A DNA stretch of 64,000 nt from Chelonoidis abingdonii (lineage: Eukaryota > Chordata > Testudines > Testudinidae): contig NC_133770.1 in the NCBI RefSeq assembly GCF_003597395.2, positions 198,841,030 to 198,905,029 of the forward strand. Reading direction: 5' to 3'. A program made the translations under genes and the position numbers. This document shows positions 38,588 through 51,534 of the stretch, piece by piece. The notes under the pieces are model-generated. The model made no database searches and was not told the origin of the DNA. It saw nothing but the letters and a program-made list of their open reading frames with translations. Within the stretch, counting starts at the first letter, position 1. Every line of letters starts with the position of its first letter.

Positions 38588-38683
38588 TGGGTCTGACAAA
38601 TTTGGGTACCCTCACAAGAACTGAAACCAAAGTTTGACATCTGTAACATGATCCAATGGCTGGACAAATTCAGATTAGAATAG

Positions 38684-38717
<34 letters not shown>

Positions 38718-38735
38718 GAAGAACAGAGAGAGATT
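38557..38735. repeat. Junction of two long T tracts between duplication copies
   Basis: A run of 28 T (38557-38584), about 100 bp of single-copy sequence, a run of 27 T (38687-38713), then 22 bp before copy 2 begins. Copy 2 also ends in a long T tract (45160-45181). Long homopolymers at the junctions are classic assembly trouble spots. Confidence 0.9.
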
Positions 38736-39077
38736 GCAACATTAAGTAAGGAGTTATCTGACGTGTTTCTTTTTGTCAGATACTATTTTGGCTTCCATAG
38801 TATTTTCTCTTTAAAGGAAAAACACTACAGTATAAATTAAATTCCCAGTTGAGATGAAAACTTCATCTCTTCATCTATTTGAACAAGGTACATTTTTGAC
38901 AGCTTTCTCAAGAGAAAACCATTTGAAAAATCAGAACACCGGGGACGTCTGGGCTGTAGCGGTAATGTCTTAAATAACATAAAGTTCGCATTTACAGGGA
39001 ATGACAATGTCAAAATATTCTGATTTGAGGCTTTCAAGGTAGCCCTCATCTGCACAGCTGATATCTAATTCAAATTA

Positions 39078-39266
39078 ATATGCAAAGAGTCCTGTGGCAC
39101 CTTAGACTTACAGACGTTTTGAGCATGAGCACTGCATCCGACAAAGTGGGTATTCTCCAACAAAAAGCTCATGCTCCAAAATGTCTGTTAGTCTGTAAAG
39201 GTGCAACAGGAATCTTTTGCTGGCTTTTAACAGATCCAGACTAACAACAGCTACCCCCTCTGATCT
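39078..39266. mobile_element. Penelope-like palindrome, duplicated copy
   Basis: Counterpart of 32579-32764, with the same flanking TAATTCAAATTA repeats (39066-39077 and 39267-39278), so it came with the large duplication and not by a second insertion. Confidence 0.75.
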
Positions 39267-41834
39267 TAATTCAAATTACTATCCCCCCCACAAAAAATAC
39301 CCTAAATATTTGAAAGCTGGAATGAAGAAAGTTTACTAATTTGGCCCTATTGAAATCATCATAAATTCCCATTGACTTTGACAGTGCCTGGAATTTCACA
39401 CCCTGAAGAGTTACATACTGGCATTAGTTATTTCCATTAATATGTTCCAAGTAAAATGATAACATGAATTTCTAGCTCCAGTATTGATGACTTTCTTTGC
39501 AATAGGATCGTGGAGTGTGCCATGTGAACTAATGCCGCATCACAATTGAATGAGAATGAGCAGTAAGACAGGTGACGGTCATGGATGAGTGGTATAACCA
39601 AAGATATTGAGTAAGAGAGATGGTGTTTATTTTTAAGCCAAAAAGGGGATGAAGAAAGGCTTTTACATTTAAATTTTTCCCCAGGCATGATAGTCAAGTG
39701 AAAAGACAGAAATTAAGGCTGTGCCATTATAGATTATAAATTTTATTTTCCTATTGTTAGGTACTGAGTAGAAGATTTCTGCTCTATCTTCTAGTAGTAG
39801 AAAATCAGTACGAATATAGTTCTCCTTCTCTTGAGAGCCAATTATGTCTATCAATGGGTCAAGCTCACAAGGTGATGGCATTCTAATAGCTTCAAGTAAT
39901 ATCTTTCTGCCAGTTCACACATTTAAATGATTTGGTGTCACTTTGTATGAAAAAAAAAAAACTGACAATTGAAACATTTTTGAAAATCGCATACTATCTT
40001 GTCATGTAAAAGTGTGAGGATTGATATTTAATTACTAATTAAGTACATATTTTAATGCCCAAGCTGTCATATCTGATCTGGTGTGGTTTGACTTAGCACC
40101 TAGCTGGATCCATAAAGTGAAATTGAACTCTCTGTGATGAATGGTTCCGTCACATATATCAATTACCATGATCAGAGCCTAAATTCAGATTAATGGAAGC
40201 ATACGTTGGGACGTAGTTGTACCTCTGGCTCTTTATTGCTATTTCCCTTCAGTGTTCCTTTCAGAAGCCGGTGATGGCAATGCAGGGGATGAAATGATTT
40301 CCATACTCTGGTTAGCCAAATACTGGGAAATAAGACTCAGAATGTCTCATCTTCATTTTCCAAATTCAAAACAGACCATAATGGGAAGAAAAAGAGCTTT
40401 CAGTTAGAGGGCTGCCTCCTTTTAAAGTCTTGGGCTATGCAAAGGCGGCTGGATTTAAAACAAGCTTTAATGAAGGAGAAGGCGTTAGGACCCTAATCAG
40501 GCCAATTGTACTTTCCCTTGACTTCAGTGTGGTTGTATCAGGCAATTACTCCTAAAATAATATAGACTGCCTACAAGTTCACCACAAAACAATGGCATCC
40601 TTTCCCCCAGATTTAACAAGAATGTTGAAGATTAAATAGCCAAACTTCCAACGTGGATATAGCTAAATATTTAATCTTCATTCTTAGGAGAAAATGTATG
40701 ATCTTGACAACTGAGGCTAAGACTGAAATCTGAGAATGCTGAAAGCTCCGAACGCTGGATTTTTTTCTTGTAACCCTAGCTTTAATACATGGGACAAGAA
40801 AATGATGATGAATTTTCTCTATCACTTCCTGGAGATTTTCTGGGGAGAAAAATCTAACTGACCGTAAATTTCTATGATGTTCCTTGGATCAGAAGCATGA
40901 AGTATCATTTGGGATGCTGACTATTGCAAGAGAGCACTGGTCTCAAACAGCAGGTCCGCCAGGCAGTCTCACTTGAATCCATAACCTGACAGCTCACTGA
41001 TTATCTGCAAGGAGCATGGGCTCGTGGACTCTAGTTCACCCTATAGCCCTTCCACGAAACTCAAACTGGAGGAGATGGCCGGCTCTTCCGATGGGCTCAG
41101 ACCTCACTATTTAAACCAGAAAGCGCACAGGCAGGTTCGAATGCTGACAACTAATAAACTCGATCTGGCTGTTGCATTGGATCCCTGCCGTTCTCACCTA
41201 TTCTGAAGTCCTGCTTCCTGTCTTTTTGGTTCCTCCTTTGTTCAGATCCCTGCTTGCTATGCCGCAGCTCTTGTTACAAGGGAAAGTTAAATTTGAAATG
41301 AAATGCTGTGTTTGGACTCAGGAATAGTAATCTCTACCTACGAACTCATGTTAAGTACAAAACCAAAAAGGATTGATTGGGAAGAGACGACAAATTCTAA
41401 CAGTATTGAACAGAAAATAGTAAACCCCATTCTGTAGGTTTGGTTCTCCCAGGCCATGAAGCTCAAGGACCCACTATAAACCCTTAACACAACTGTGAGG
41501 CTTATTTGACAGAACTTATTGTAGGTAGAATGATTTTGGTGCAACTGTGGAGATGACAGACAGCTGATGTGTCTCAGATCTGCCCAGCTACCAGTCAAAT
41601 GCTGACCTCAACTGTGGCTCTGGTGGACCCGGAGCAACATGGATCTGGATATAGGAGATGGTCTTTTAGGTAAGTAACGGGGGGAAATGATCTTGACTCA
41701 CAGCTCATGTGCAGAATAAATGGGACAATGGGCTGCTCTCATAAGAAATAAACTACATGAACCTGAATGGACAATAAATTAAACCTAACCCCTGGCTATT
41801 TGACTCTGGCCTCTGATTACAAAGTATATTTGGT

Positions 41835-42690
41835 TCCTCATGCAGTACTTCAAACTGTAACTGAGGTCACGCCCTTAACCTTGCTCTATATTAAGCCTAA
41901 AAAACTGAGCCTATCAACTGTACTTCTATGAAGGCATGTTTATAATCCTTTAATGCATTCTCAATGGTCGTCTGTGAAACCTCTTAATTATAAAACACTT
42001 CTTGATTGTGGAACCACTAGAACTGATATAGTATGCCAGCAGTAGTGCCGCAGTGCAAAATAGAGGAACAATAACCTTTATACTCCTACTTGAGATTCTC
42101 CTGTTAATGCTCCAAGGATGAATCAATTCCTTTTGGACATAGCATTGGCACTAGGAATTCATGTTCACTGATTATACCTCCCATGACACCCCAAATCTTT
42201 TTTCAAGAGTCACTGCAATCCCAGGACTGGAGCCTCTACTACTGTGTAAGTATGGCCTATATATTTTGTTCTAATATACCACATATCCATCTGAGCTAAT
42301 ATTAAAATGGCATACTTTTTCTAGTGCCACACCTAGCCAATGATCCGGATTGCTCTGTGTCATGACGTGTCCTCTTCATTGTTATTCACCCCCTAATTCT
42401 TGTTTTCTATGTTGCGAACTGTATTGGTTATGACATGTTCCTCCCGGTCATCTAAAAAAATATAAATAGCAAGAGCCACAAACTGAGCTCTGCAGGACCC
42501 TGGATACTTGTATGATTACCTTTTCTGTTCATTCCCTCTGGGGCACCTGGCATTGACCACTTGTCGAAAACATGATATTGGGCTAATGGACCTTTGCTGA
42601 CACCAGTATGACAGTTTTTATTTTTCTTATGACTCCACTAAAAACCATCCTCTGATTCATGATTCCTATTTAAGCAATTACATCAGAAGG
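41835..42690 (-). mobile_element. CR1/L3 fragment with nested CR1, duplicated copy
   Basis: Counterpart of 35290-36170, including the plus-strand CR1 scrap (about 42500-42630). It carries extra indels relative to copy 1. Confidence 0.7.
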
Positions 42691-45189
42691 TCTTCTCAGC
42701 TACAGTGATGGGGTGGTCAATATACAAATCCTTAGATTTTTCTATCAATGAAAGGAAATAGTCTGTTGCAATTTGCTAACTCTAAAAATGGGATTCAGCT
42801 AGTCACAGCGGGGATGAGGTGGTTTCATTTGATTTACATAGTGATGAATCACCACTGTATCTGTAGGATCATTGTAAACTCCACACAAGCCGTCAAGTTT
42901 TCTGTGGTGCCAAAAATATGCAGGATTACAAGCTTCGTCAACATTTAACAAAAATATGTGGAAGATTCCATATATTTTATGACCAGTTTGGAATAGGAGA
43001 TACAGGTGGATGTTCTTAAATCCGCAGTTTACACCTGCAGGGGTAGGTAGATGGGTCTTGCTGGAGTAGAGACCAAATAGAATGTACCGTCATTATCCAG
43101 AATCTTCTGAAGGAAAGGCCATGGTAATTCTCTTCTCCTGTATTCTCCATGACAGGATGCAGTATGTTCCGAGAAGCCTTTCGTAGCAGCCCATCTAACA
43201 CCTCCCTTTCCGGTACATTTTTTGGGAAAAATTTCTATGGCATACGTTGTATCTCCACAGAGCACAAATGAGAAGTAAAGGATCCCTTGTGCTTTCTGTG
43301 CCACTTGATGCTATTTAAACAAAGCTAGCCGCAATCTGACCATAAATTCACTGACTATTTTAAAGCGAGAAATACGCTGCTAAACGCAAGGTTATTATTA
43401 ACTCTTTTCGTCTTATTTAGGTTACCACATAATCTTTGTTAAGAGAATGGGCTAATAATTTATATGTTATTTAAAAACATAGTACATGCTGTGAAATGGA
43501 AATAGTTAAATATTAACTAAGCAATGTATGATTGTATCTAAGTTTAGGATGGATTTAAAACCTTGAGACCTAAGTATTAAAAATTTTAAAACATTCTGCA
43601 CCAAGCCTTAAATTAGTTTTAAGTAGAACTAAGAGACTACGAGAGGTATCTCATAACGTATTATATCTTTCCATATTTTGAAATAGCATTGACTAACAGG
43701 CTAACACAGTAATGGATCTGGCTGTGGACAGTACATACGTTTGTTCTATACTTTCAGGTTGGGTAAAACATTTATATGTTAAAAGTCAATGTGAAGTGTA
43801 CATCTTTCAGAAAAAGTAAACCTAGCCAAAACATGTCACAGGGAATAATAGGCTTTAAAGGTTTGTCACTGCTCATTAAGATGTAATAACACGGGGATCA
43901 AGAAATACCAGAGAAGTGATTCTAACGTCCTCTATTGAAGAAGGGAACAAAATAGAACTGAAACAACGTTAATCATTTTTCAGCTATGACATCCAGCTGG
44001 TGTGAACCCGCTCTAGCAATGGGCAACCAGATTACTCAACATGCTTTATATTGCAATACTTTACTTAGATATAACAAACCATTAATCGAACGAGTAGAGA
44101 TGTCTTCACATAAAGATCCAGAAAATTCACAATTCTCTTTGTGTATAAAGAAGTTGCAGAATTTATGCAATGTCAGGGCAAAGATATACACGACTAACCA
44201 AACAGAATAACTTCAACACAGGTGCTCCATGAATGCAGGTTGAATTTTGGTTAATCAGTTGGCTTTAACTTGTCAAATTCCAGAGTTGCAGACTATTCCG
44301 AGAGGCAATGGGAGATTAACACAAAATATGCGGTCGAAAAAAACAAAAAAAAAAAAAAAAAACAAAGAACGTGTGGAATGTATGACTGTGAAAACGGCAG
44401 TCGACTCATCGACAATTATAATCACTTGAAAATACAAAAGACAGTGCTTAATATCTTCAATGATTATGGGAAAAGTCATATAAGTGAGCTTGTACTCTGA
44501 GATACTGGACCACATTAGCTATTTAGTCATATTGAATTAGTCCATAATAGGGTCACGGATTCACATTCACATCTTCTCCCATCATTCCGTCCTGGGCGGG
44601 GAACCAATGGAATCCAACCAGAAGACCAAATTGGTGACGAATTACTTGTCACTGCCCCATGAAGGCACATTGCACGTATGCTAAGAAGAAGTCCAGTAAC
44701 CACTTTTCCAAAGGAGTCAGTGGGTCTTCATCCAAAACTGAAATAACCAAATTGTCTGATGCTTTCAGCAAATGACTTCTCTCAAAGTGGAAACACCTGG
44801 GCGGTTACGAGACTGAGAACTGGATCTTTTTGTCCAGACAGAGAGGTCACCATCTACGATAACTACACAACAGTCATCGTGATTAAACATCTTAACATAA
44901 TTTTTTTTCTCTCAGCCCTATGGCAGACTACAGTTAACCCGATTAAAATCAATAATCCAACCTTCAAACTGCATTTAGTTTTACACTGTAACAACCGAAG
45001 TGAATCTGAAAATTGACAAGAATTTACGCAGCAGAAGAGTAGATGTGAATCCAAGAAGGCACATTTATATATTGTAGGTGCCAAATCTGATACTTTCTGA
45101 CTTCATCTATTTAAATTCTATTCCACACATTGGCACCTTTTGTGTTGTTTTAAGAATGCTTTTTTTTTTTTTTTTTTTTTTCTGTAAAG

Positions 45190-46560
45190 AGAATAATCAT
45201 AGAATGGAAGGTCCTCTGAGAGTCATCTAGTCAGTTTCCCTGCACTTGTAGCAGGAACTAATTATCTAACCATTCCTGAAATTTTCAATCTTTCTCTATT
45301 GTCATATTTTGACTTATCCATTTTATTGTCTTCTCTGGACCTCTCTCTATTTATCACATCCTTCGAAATGTGGTGCTCAGAACTAGACAACATACTCCCA
45401 GTTGAGGCCTAAATCAGCACGGAGTAGAATGGAAAATTTAACTTCTTGTTTTGTTTAAACAGACACTCCTGCTAATACATCCTAGAAGTGATGTTTGCTT
45501 TTTGCACAGCTTTACACTGTTTGCTCAAGATTAGCTTGTAGTCCACTATGACACAGGATCCCTTTCCACAGTCTCCTTCTAGGCAGGTCATTTCCCATTT
45601 TGTATGTGTCCAATCTGACTTGTTTACTGTCTAAATAGACATACTTGCATTTGTCCTTATAAATTTCATCCTATTTACTTCAGCTCATTTTCTCCCAGTT
45701 TTGTCCAGATCATTTTACAACCCCTCTCCTTGGTATCATCCCCAAACCTTTATTAAGTTCTCTGTATCCATTATCCAATCAGTTTGTGAAGATATTGAAC
45801 AGAACCAGACCCAGAATTGATCCCTACAGGACCCCACTCATTATGCAACTTCCAGCATGACTGTGAACCACTGACAACTACTCTCTGAGGCTGGTTTTCC
45901 AACCAGTTTTGCACCACCTTATAGTAGCTCCATCCAGGTTGCATTTTGTTAGTTTATTTATGAGAAGGTCATGAGGAACAGTATTGAAAGCTTTACTAAA
46001 ATCAAGATATACCACGTCTACTGCTTCCTCCCATCCACACTGCTTGTTACCCTGTCAAAGAAAGCTATCAGTTTGGTTTGACAAGATTTATTTTTGACAA
46101 ATCCAGGCTGACTATTACTTATCACATTATTTTCTAGATGTTTGCAAATTGATTGCTTAATTATTTGCTCCACTATCTTTCTGGGTACAGAAGTTAAGCT
46201 GACTGGTTTGTAATTTCCTAGATTGTCCTTATTTCCCTGTTTATAGATGTGCACTATACTTTTCCAGTCTTCTGGAATCCTTCCTATCTTCCACGACATC
46301 TCAAAGATATCGCTAATGTCTCAGATAGCTCCTCAGTCAGCTCCTTGAGTATTCTACGATGCATTTCATCAGGCCCTGGTGAAATCTACCAACCATGATT
46401 TAGGATGTGTTCCTTGGCTCACAAAGCTATTTGTGATGGTCTCATCACAAACTAGTTGAAATGTAGATTAATAATCTTTTTCTAGATAGTCCACAGCAGC
46501 TCCATTTCAGGGGTTATTTTACTAAGGATTAAGGAACGATATGTGTCAGACAAATTGTTT
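45190..46560 (-). mobile_element. CR1/L3-type LINE, minus strand
   Basis: The 3' terminus on the minus strand lies at about 45190-45230, where the plus strand reads ATCATAGAATGGAAGGTCC, the CR1 terminus. The minus-strand frame at 46299-46018 includes RIPEDWKSIVHIYKQG, GNYKPVSLTSVPRKIVEQII and PGFVKNKSCQTKLIAF, reverse transcriptase motifs of CR1/L3; the next frame has YLDFSKAFNTVPHDLL (motif A). Stop codons and frameshifts interrupt it, so it is a fossil. Confidence 0.85.
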
Positions 46561-46892
46561 CAGTTTCCCTCTCTGCATATCACACTTTGAAAGTAGTTTT
46601 ATAAGGAGATATTTGAAAGTAAACTCAAATTATATAGTCCTGAAATGTGGTAACTACAAGTAAAGTAACTTTAAAAGTTTTTGTTCTCTGATATTTTTCC
46701 TTAAAAAAAAAAATCTTAGTTTTTTTTCTTATCTTCTTTTCTATTTTCTGTCTGATCAGCCCCACTGACATTTGCAAACAAATATCAGTACTGAACATGT
46801 GACAGCTGCCATTTTGGCTTATTCACTGGGGATTGAACTGTGGACCTTCAGAGCTAAAAGGATCAGCTGGCTAAAGCTTTATAGCTAGTGGT
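46561..46892. other. Unassigned intergenic DNA
   Basis: AT-rich; nothing recognised. Confidence 0.5.
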
Positions 46893-48106
46893 TGTAACAC
46901 CCCCTGCCCCGGGTAAAACCTGGAACTGGGGTACTGCTGAGCCCACTGTCTTATTAATCTGGGTTCTCTCTCACATTGACATTGTGACAAGCTGCAAAGC
47001 CCTCCAAGCTTGCCCTCACACAAACATCCATAGGCCAGGGCACACCCAGCTGTGTTCATGAATTCTATGCCAGCCACTGCATGAACCAACAATAGAAAGG
47101 CTCTAACCAAAATATGCCCAGCTCCCCACCTTAGGACCCCAGAGCTGGACCGTCCTGCCCTGATCAAAAGCCCAATCCGTAAAGCGGACAAGCACCAAAC
47201 TGAGCTGAGGTTTTTCCCCAAACACTTCACTCAAACGACATTGTTTTAAGTAAAACATATAAATAGATTTATTAACTACAGAAAGATAGATTTTAAGTGA
47301 TTATAAGTAATAGTGTACAGACAAGAGAACATTACCTAAGAAATAAGCAAAATCACAATTTATGTCTCATACACTAGACGAGATTTGAATTAAGCAGTGT
47401 CACAACCTTTTAGATAGTACCAGTAGTTTGCTGATGTTTTATACACATGCAAGTCTTTCTTCTTTCCTGCTTGGGACCAGCACTTCCACCAGTTCAATCT
47501 TTGTCCCTAAGGTGTTTCCAGGTGCTGAGTTGTAGAGGGAATCAGGACGCTTGGTGATGTCACTTTCCCCTTTTATAGTTTCATCCATAGGGTGGGAACC
47601 CCTTTGTTCCAAGACAAGTTTACAGCCTAGTTTGTGGAAAAATACAGGTACCAAAATGGAGTTCAGAATCATGTGATCTAGTCCCATGCACTTGCATGCT
47701 TCACTGATTCCTAGCAAGGGTCAATATTCATATTCTAGCTAGAACATCCTTAGGAAGGTCCATCAGGTGTGGATAGGCTTCTTCCATGATCCATTCATTA
47801 TGAGGTAAGTGTTCTTTTATGGGCCATTCAATTTAAATAGTTCCTTCACAATGTGCTGGCCAGACTAGTAAAGCTTTGTGGGTGTTACCCAGAGCAAGCA
47901 CATTGGAAATACAGATGCATAGTCAATATTTATACTACAGATTCCAAAATGATACATGCATACAAATAGGATAATCATATTCAGCAAATCATCACTTTTT
48001 CCGTTGACACTTTACATGACCCATTTTGTACAATGTACATCATAATTATGTTATAAGCATATCATAATCATACCCCTATAGTGAATATGGGGTGCAGAGT
48101 GTCACA
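46893..48106 (-). mobile_element. Solo LTR of an endogenous retrovirus, minus strand
   Basis: On the minus strand the unit begins TGTGACACTCTGCACCCC and ends GGGTGTTACA, giving the TG...CA ends of an LTR. Flanks are GTGGT and GGGGT, a 4-of-5 match to a target duplication. A poly(A) signal AATAAA lies on the minus strand at 47273-47268. At 1214 bp it is long for an LTR. No gag, pol or env sequence adjoins either side. The 119-residue minus-strand open frame at 46871-47230 has no viral motif. Confidence 0.75.
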
Positions 48107-50929
48107 GGGGTATAATAAATCCACATCCTTTGTGCACTGGGCACAGAGGGGACTTTAACCCACTAGCAAGTGTGTGTTATATAAGTATGAGCATCAATAT
48201 AGTGCATTTTCCTTCCAGAAGCCCTACTATGTGTGCATATGAGAGAGCGATTCATGGAAGATAAAAGATGTATCGTGCCAACGTGATTTTGCCAGGTAAA
48301 TGTGTGTTTATTGAGTAGCTGTTCATTTTGAACAGTCTTTTATAGCTTGACGCTAGCATGTCAAAACTTTTCGTTTGTTTTTTTTCCTTGGGAGGCCCAG
48401 TGAACATTTAACAGGATGCAGTTAATTTTGTATATTAATTATCAGAGCCTTAATATATAGGCATAAGTGTTTCTATTGTTGTAACAGAAAAATGCATCTT
48501 TTTGGCCTGTGTATATCTTGGAAGTGTTATGTTGTTTCATGAACCCAAGTGGCTTCTAATTAACATGGTAGTTGCTTGCAAGGACATTTTTCATCTCTGA
48601 CAAACAAGTCCTATTTGCACATACATGGCTCTCAGGTGTACCTAACACTGTTATAACAGAGATAAAATTCTATACTTTTATTCTACACATCAAAAAGAAA
48701 TAATAAAGTAGCTACTGATTTGTCTCCCATTTAGAAAATGAATGAACATTTGTCCCAATTCACATCTATATATGGCTTTATACTATACACAATAGCTATT
48801 TAATACTGTAATCTTTTTATTATTTGGTCTCCACCAGTATGCATTTTGATTTTCCTCCATCTTTCAAATAAGAACTTAATCTGGAGACCTGTGAACTTGT
48901 GACAATTGTATCCCACATTATGCTTTTTCCAGGACTAAGAGTTTTTTTTTTCACTATGATATCCTGAATAACTTCCAAGTATTACGTCTATTGTACTGCA
49001 TCTAAAAGTCTCCTTTGCAGTTTCAACAGGAGAAATTATTCCTCACTTTGTTTTGTAAAACCATGGGTATAATGTTGCAGAATGGCTACTGTATTTCACC
49101 TAAAAGTTGACTGAATTTGAAGTGATTCCTTTATTGTCCAGGGTAGCTCCAACAGATAGCATCTCAAGTGAATTTGGGCTCAAAGACAGCAAGTTTAGTA
49201 TGCTATGATACTTTAAATCCAAGATTGGCAAATGATATCTCTGAGACACGATCGGTGACCCAAAAGTCTGGAATGTGAGCTACAGATGTATGATTGGGGT
49301 ATTTTATACTGGTGATCACTGGTAAGCTGCAGCTTTGTATTTAGCATAGATAAGGTTGTCTCAGCGCTTCTGTTTCCAAATCTGGTAACTGCAAGTATAA
49401 ATGGCTAATTAGGTGCATTTGGTATCTGGCTTGTTTATGTAATAAAAGTAATTCTACAGCAAATATGCATGAAAATTAGGCCACATAGCTATAATATATG
49501 TTCAGACATAACCCTCATAATCCATTACAAATATTGTAGGTTCATTCAGTCTAAATTTAAACATTAACTAAAATAAAAACTGTCATAATAGACCAATCAG
49601 TGAAACTTTAAAGGATGAGTAGAACTGAGACACTTCATTGCGGGTCCCCCTAATCTCATCTGATCAGCTCTGTTAATCATGTCAGACCATTCCTTTGTGT
49701 GTCAGCTCCATTGCTGGCCCAATGTAATTTGCAATCACTAGTAAACTGATTGTCTCTGTATTGTACCATAGCTGCTGGTTGCCTATATTGTGATATACCT
49801 TATACTGAATGTCATGAATTGTAAATTGTATAATTTACCTTGTAAAATGTACATAGCCTTTTCTTCCAATTGCTTATATACAACAGGAAGTCTGGCTTTA
49901 ATGAACTCATTGAGAGTTTTGCCATTAATTTCAGTAGGGCCCAGATTTCACACCTGGTGTCTAAACCAGCTGCAGGCAGCAGCATATCTATTTATATTCA
50001 CAACTTGCACAATACCGAGGCTTGGTTTGAGGGAGGGTGTTAAAGTTCTGCTCTTCATTCTGAGAGTAATAGATCCAAAATAAACTTTGAAATATATGGC
50101 CAAATTGGGCCCAGCGGCTCAGACAAAGAGCACAGGGGAGAAGGATGCAAGAAGATTTTTTCCCACAATGGCTGCAAGTTTGCTCCATTCTTGTAACACT
50201 TTGAGAGCCGGACATCTTAAAAAGAATTGTGTATAGCCAGGGCCACAGATCCACTCAGCTCAGCATCAGTTAACCAAGCTGGCCAGGCAGACAGGGAGAA
50301 GTATGCTGTGCTGGCTGGTGAGGTGCCAAGAAACGCCTTGAGCTGAGAGCATGTTGATTGAACGTGAAAGTTTACTTACTAAAGAGGTTAATAAGATTGG
50401 CTTAGTTGGACAGAAAACTGATTACAAAAATAATAGCATGATGATTGCTTTCTGTGATGGAGCTATTTACGTAGATCAGCATTTGGGCCAGCTCTGTGTC
50501 ATGTTCTATTTGCTCTATAAAGTATCTAGCTTGCATTTAGGTACAATCTAAATTGCTATATAAATAATATGTATAAAGTTATGGAGATTGGAACCAATGA
50601 GATATGATTAAAGGAGGCAAAATCTTTTAGGTATGTTTTGCTACTATTAAAAAGATTAGCAAATAAAAAATAGTTGACTGCAATTTTTAAAAGCACTTCC
50701 AAGAAATATTATCCAAATGATTGATTTCTGAGAAAATATTTCTGACCATTCCTTTGCAGTCCAACATATCCTTATTATTAGCATGAATGCAATTTTGTAG
50801 ACTGCCCTAATGGTTTTGCACTAAACTTAGAAATATCATTTGCAGAATGCACTTTAGAAATTAGGTTTTATGGGCCAGTCATTATAGTCCTTTGCTGTGA
50901 TATCTCTAGATATAGTGTATACTTCCCAT
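48107..50929. other. Unassigned intergenic DNA
   Basis: No gene or repeat recognised; possibly a low-repeat island. Confidence 0.5.
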
Positions 50930-51510
50930 TGTTTTTGACCCTCTTTGCATCCCTGCACTCACTTCCTCTTCTCTATCATATCAAACATGTTACTTGTCAT
51001 CACTTTCAAGGCCCTTCACAGCCTGTCCCTCCTATCTATCATCTCTCATTCAGTACTGAAAGGTTGGCTCCCACCTTCCATCTGTCCATGATGCCACTTG
51101 TTAAACTTTCAGACAAGCACCTTTGCACTTTTTCCCCATGGTGCTCCTCACTTTTGAAGGTACTACCCTTCTACAGCTGCAAAATCACTTAAATGCTCTC
51201 CTTCAAATCCCTTCTTAAAACTCTCCTTTGCTAAGAAGCATATAAAAAACTTAACAATGGTTAGGTAGCTGGTGTGCTGAGACCACTGCCTCTCATGCTG
51301 ACCAGTACTGTCTCTTTGTTTCCTTGTGCTTGCCTGTAGGTCTCTCTGAATCTATTTGCCTTTTGTCTTATACTTAGATTGTAAGCTCGTTGGGCCAGGG
51401 CCTGTCTCTTTTTGCTCTGTGATTGTGCAGAACCTAGCACAACGGCATCCTGTCCCATGACTGAGGTCCTAGGGGCTGCGATGATACATAAGTCTTTGTT
51501 AGTACATAGG
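50930..51510 (+). mobile_element. L2-type LINE 3' end with MIR-like tail
   Basis: CATCACTTTCAAGGCCCTTC, CAGCCTGTCCCTCCTATC and CTTCTTAAAACTCTCCTTTG precede the tail GATTGTAAGCTCGTTGGGCC, ACCTAGCACAACGGCATCC. This is the usual L2 3' order and the clearest L2 copy in the window. The plus frame at 50929-51192 decodes weakly to an L2 C-terminus. Confidence 0.75.
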
Positions 51511-51534
51511 CAGTGTTTGTGTTCTTTTCTAATT

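Larger units (their letters stand above)
38736..45159. repeat. Direct duplication, copy 2 (indel-rich copy)
   Basis: Second copy of 32247-38556. It has single-base gains and losses every few tens of bases. Examples inside known repeats: the CR1 word GGGCTAGATGGACCTTTGG becomes GGGCTAATGGACCTTTG, and the Penelope tail CTAACACAGCTACCCCT becomes CTAACAACAGCTACCCCCT. Near 44338-44365 a run of about 20 A is present that copy 1 lacks. Nothing in it is coding. Confidence 0.93.

Noticed and set aside
38515..38742. Lysine-rich minus-strand open frame
   Set aside because: The lysine runs are translated poly-T tracts.
46871..47230. 119-codon minus-strand open frame as a retroviral gene
   Set aside because: It sits within an LTR end, lacks any gag, pol or env motif, and extends past the LTR border.
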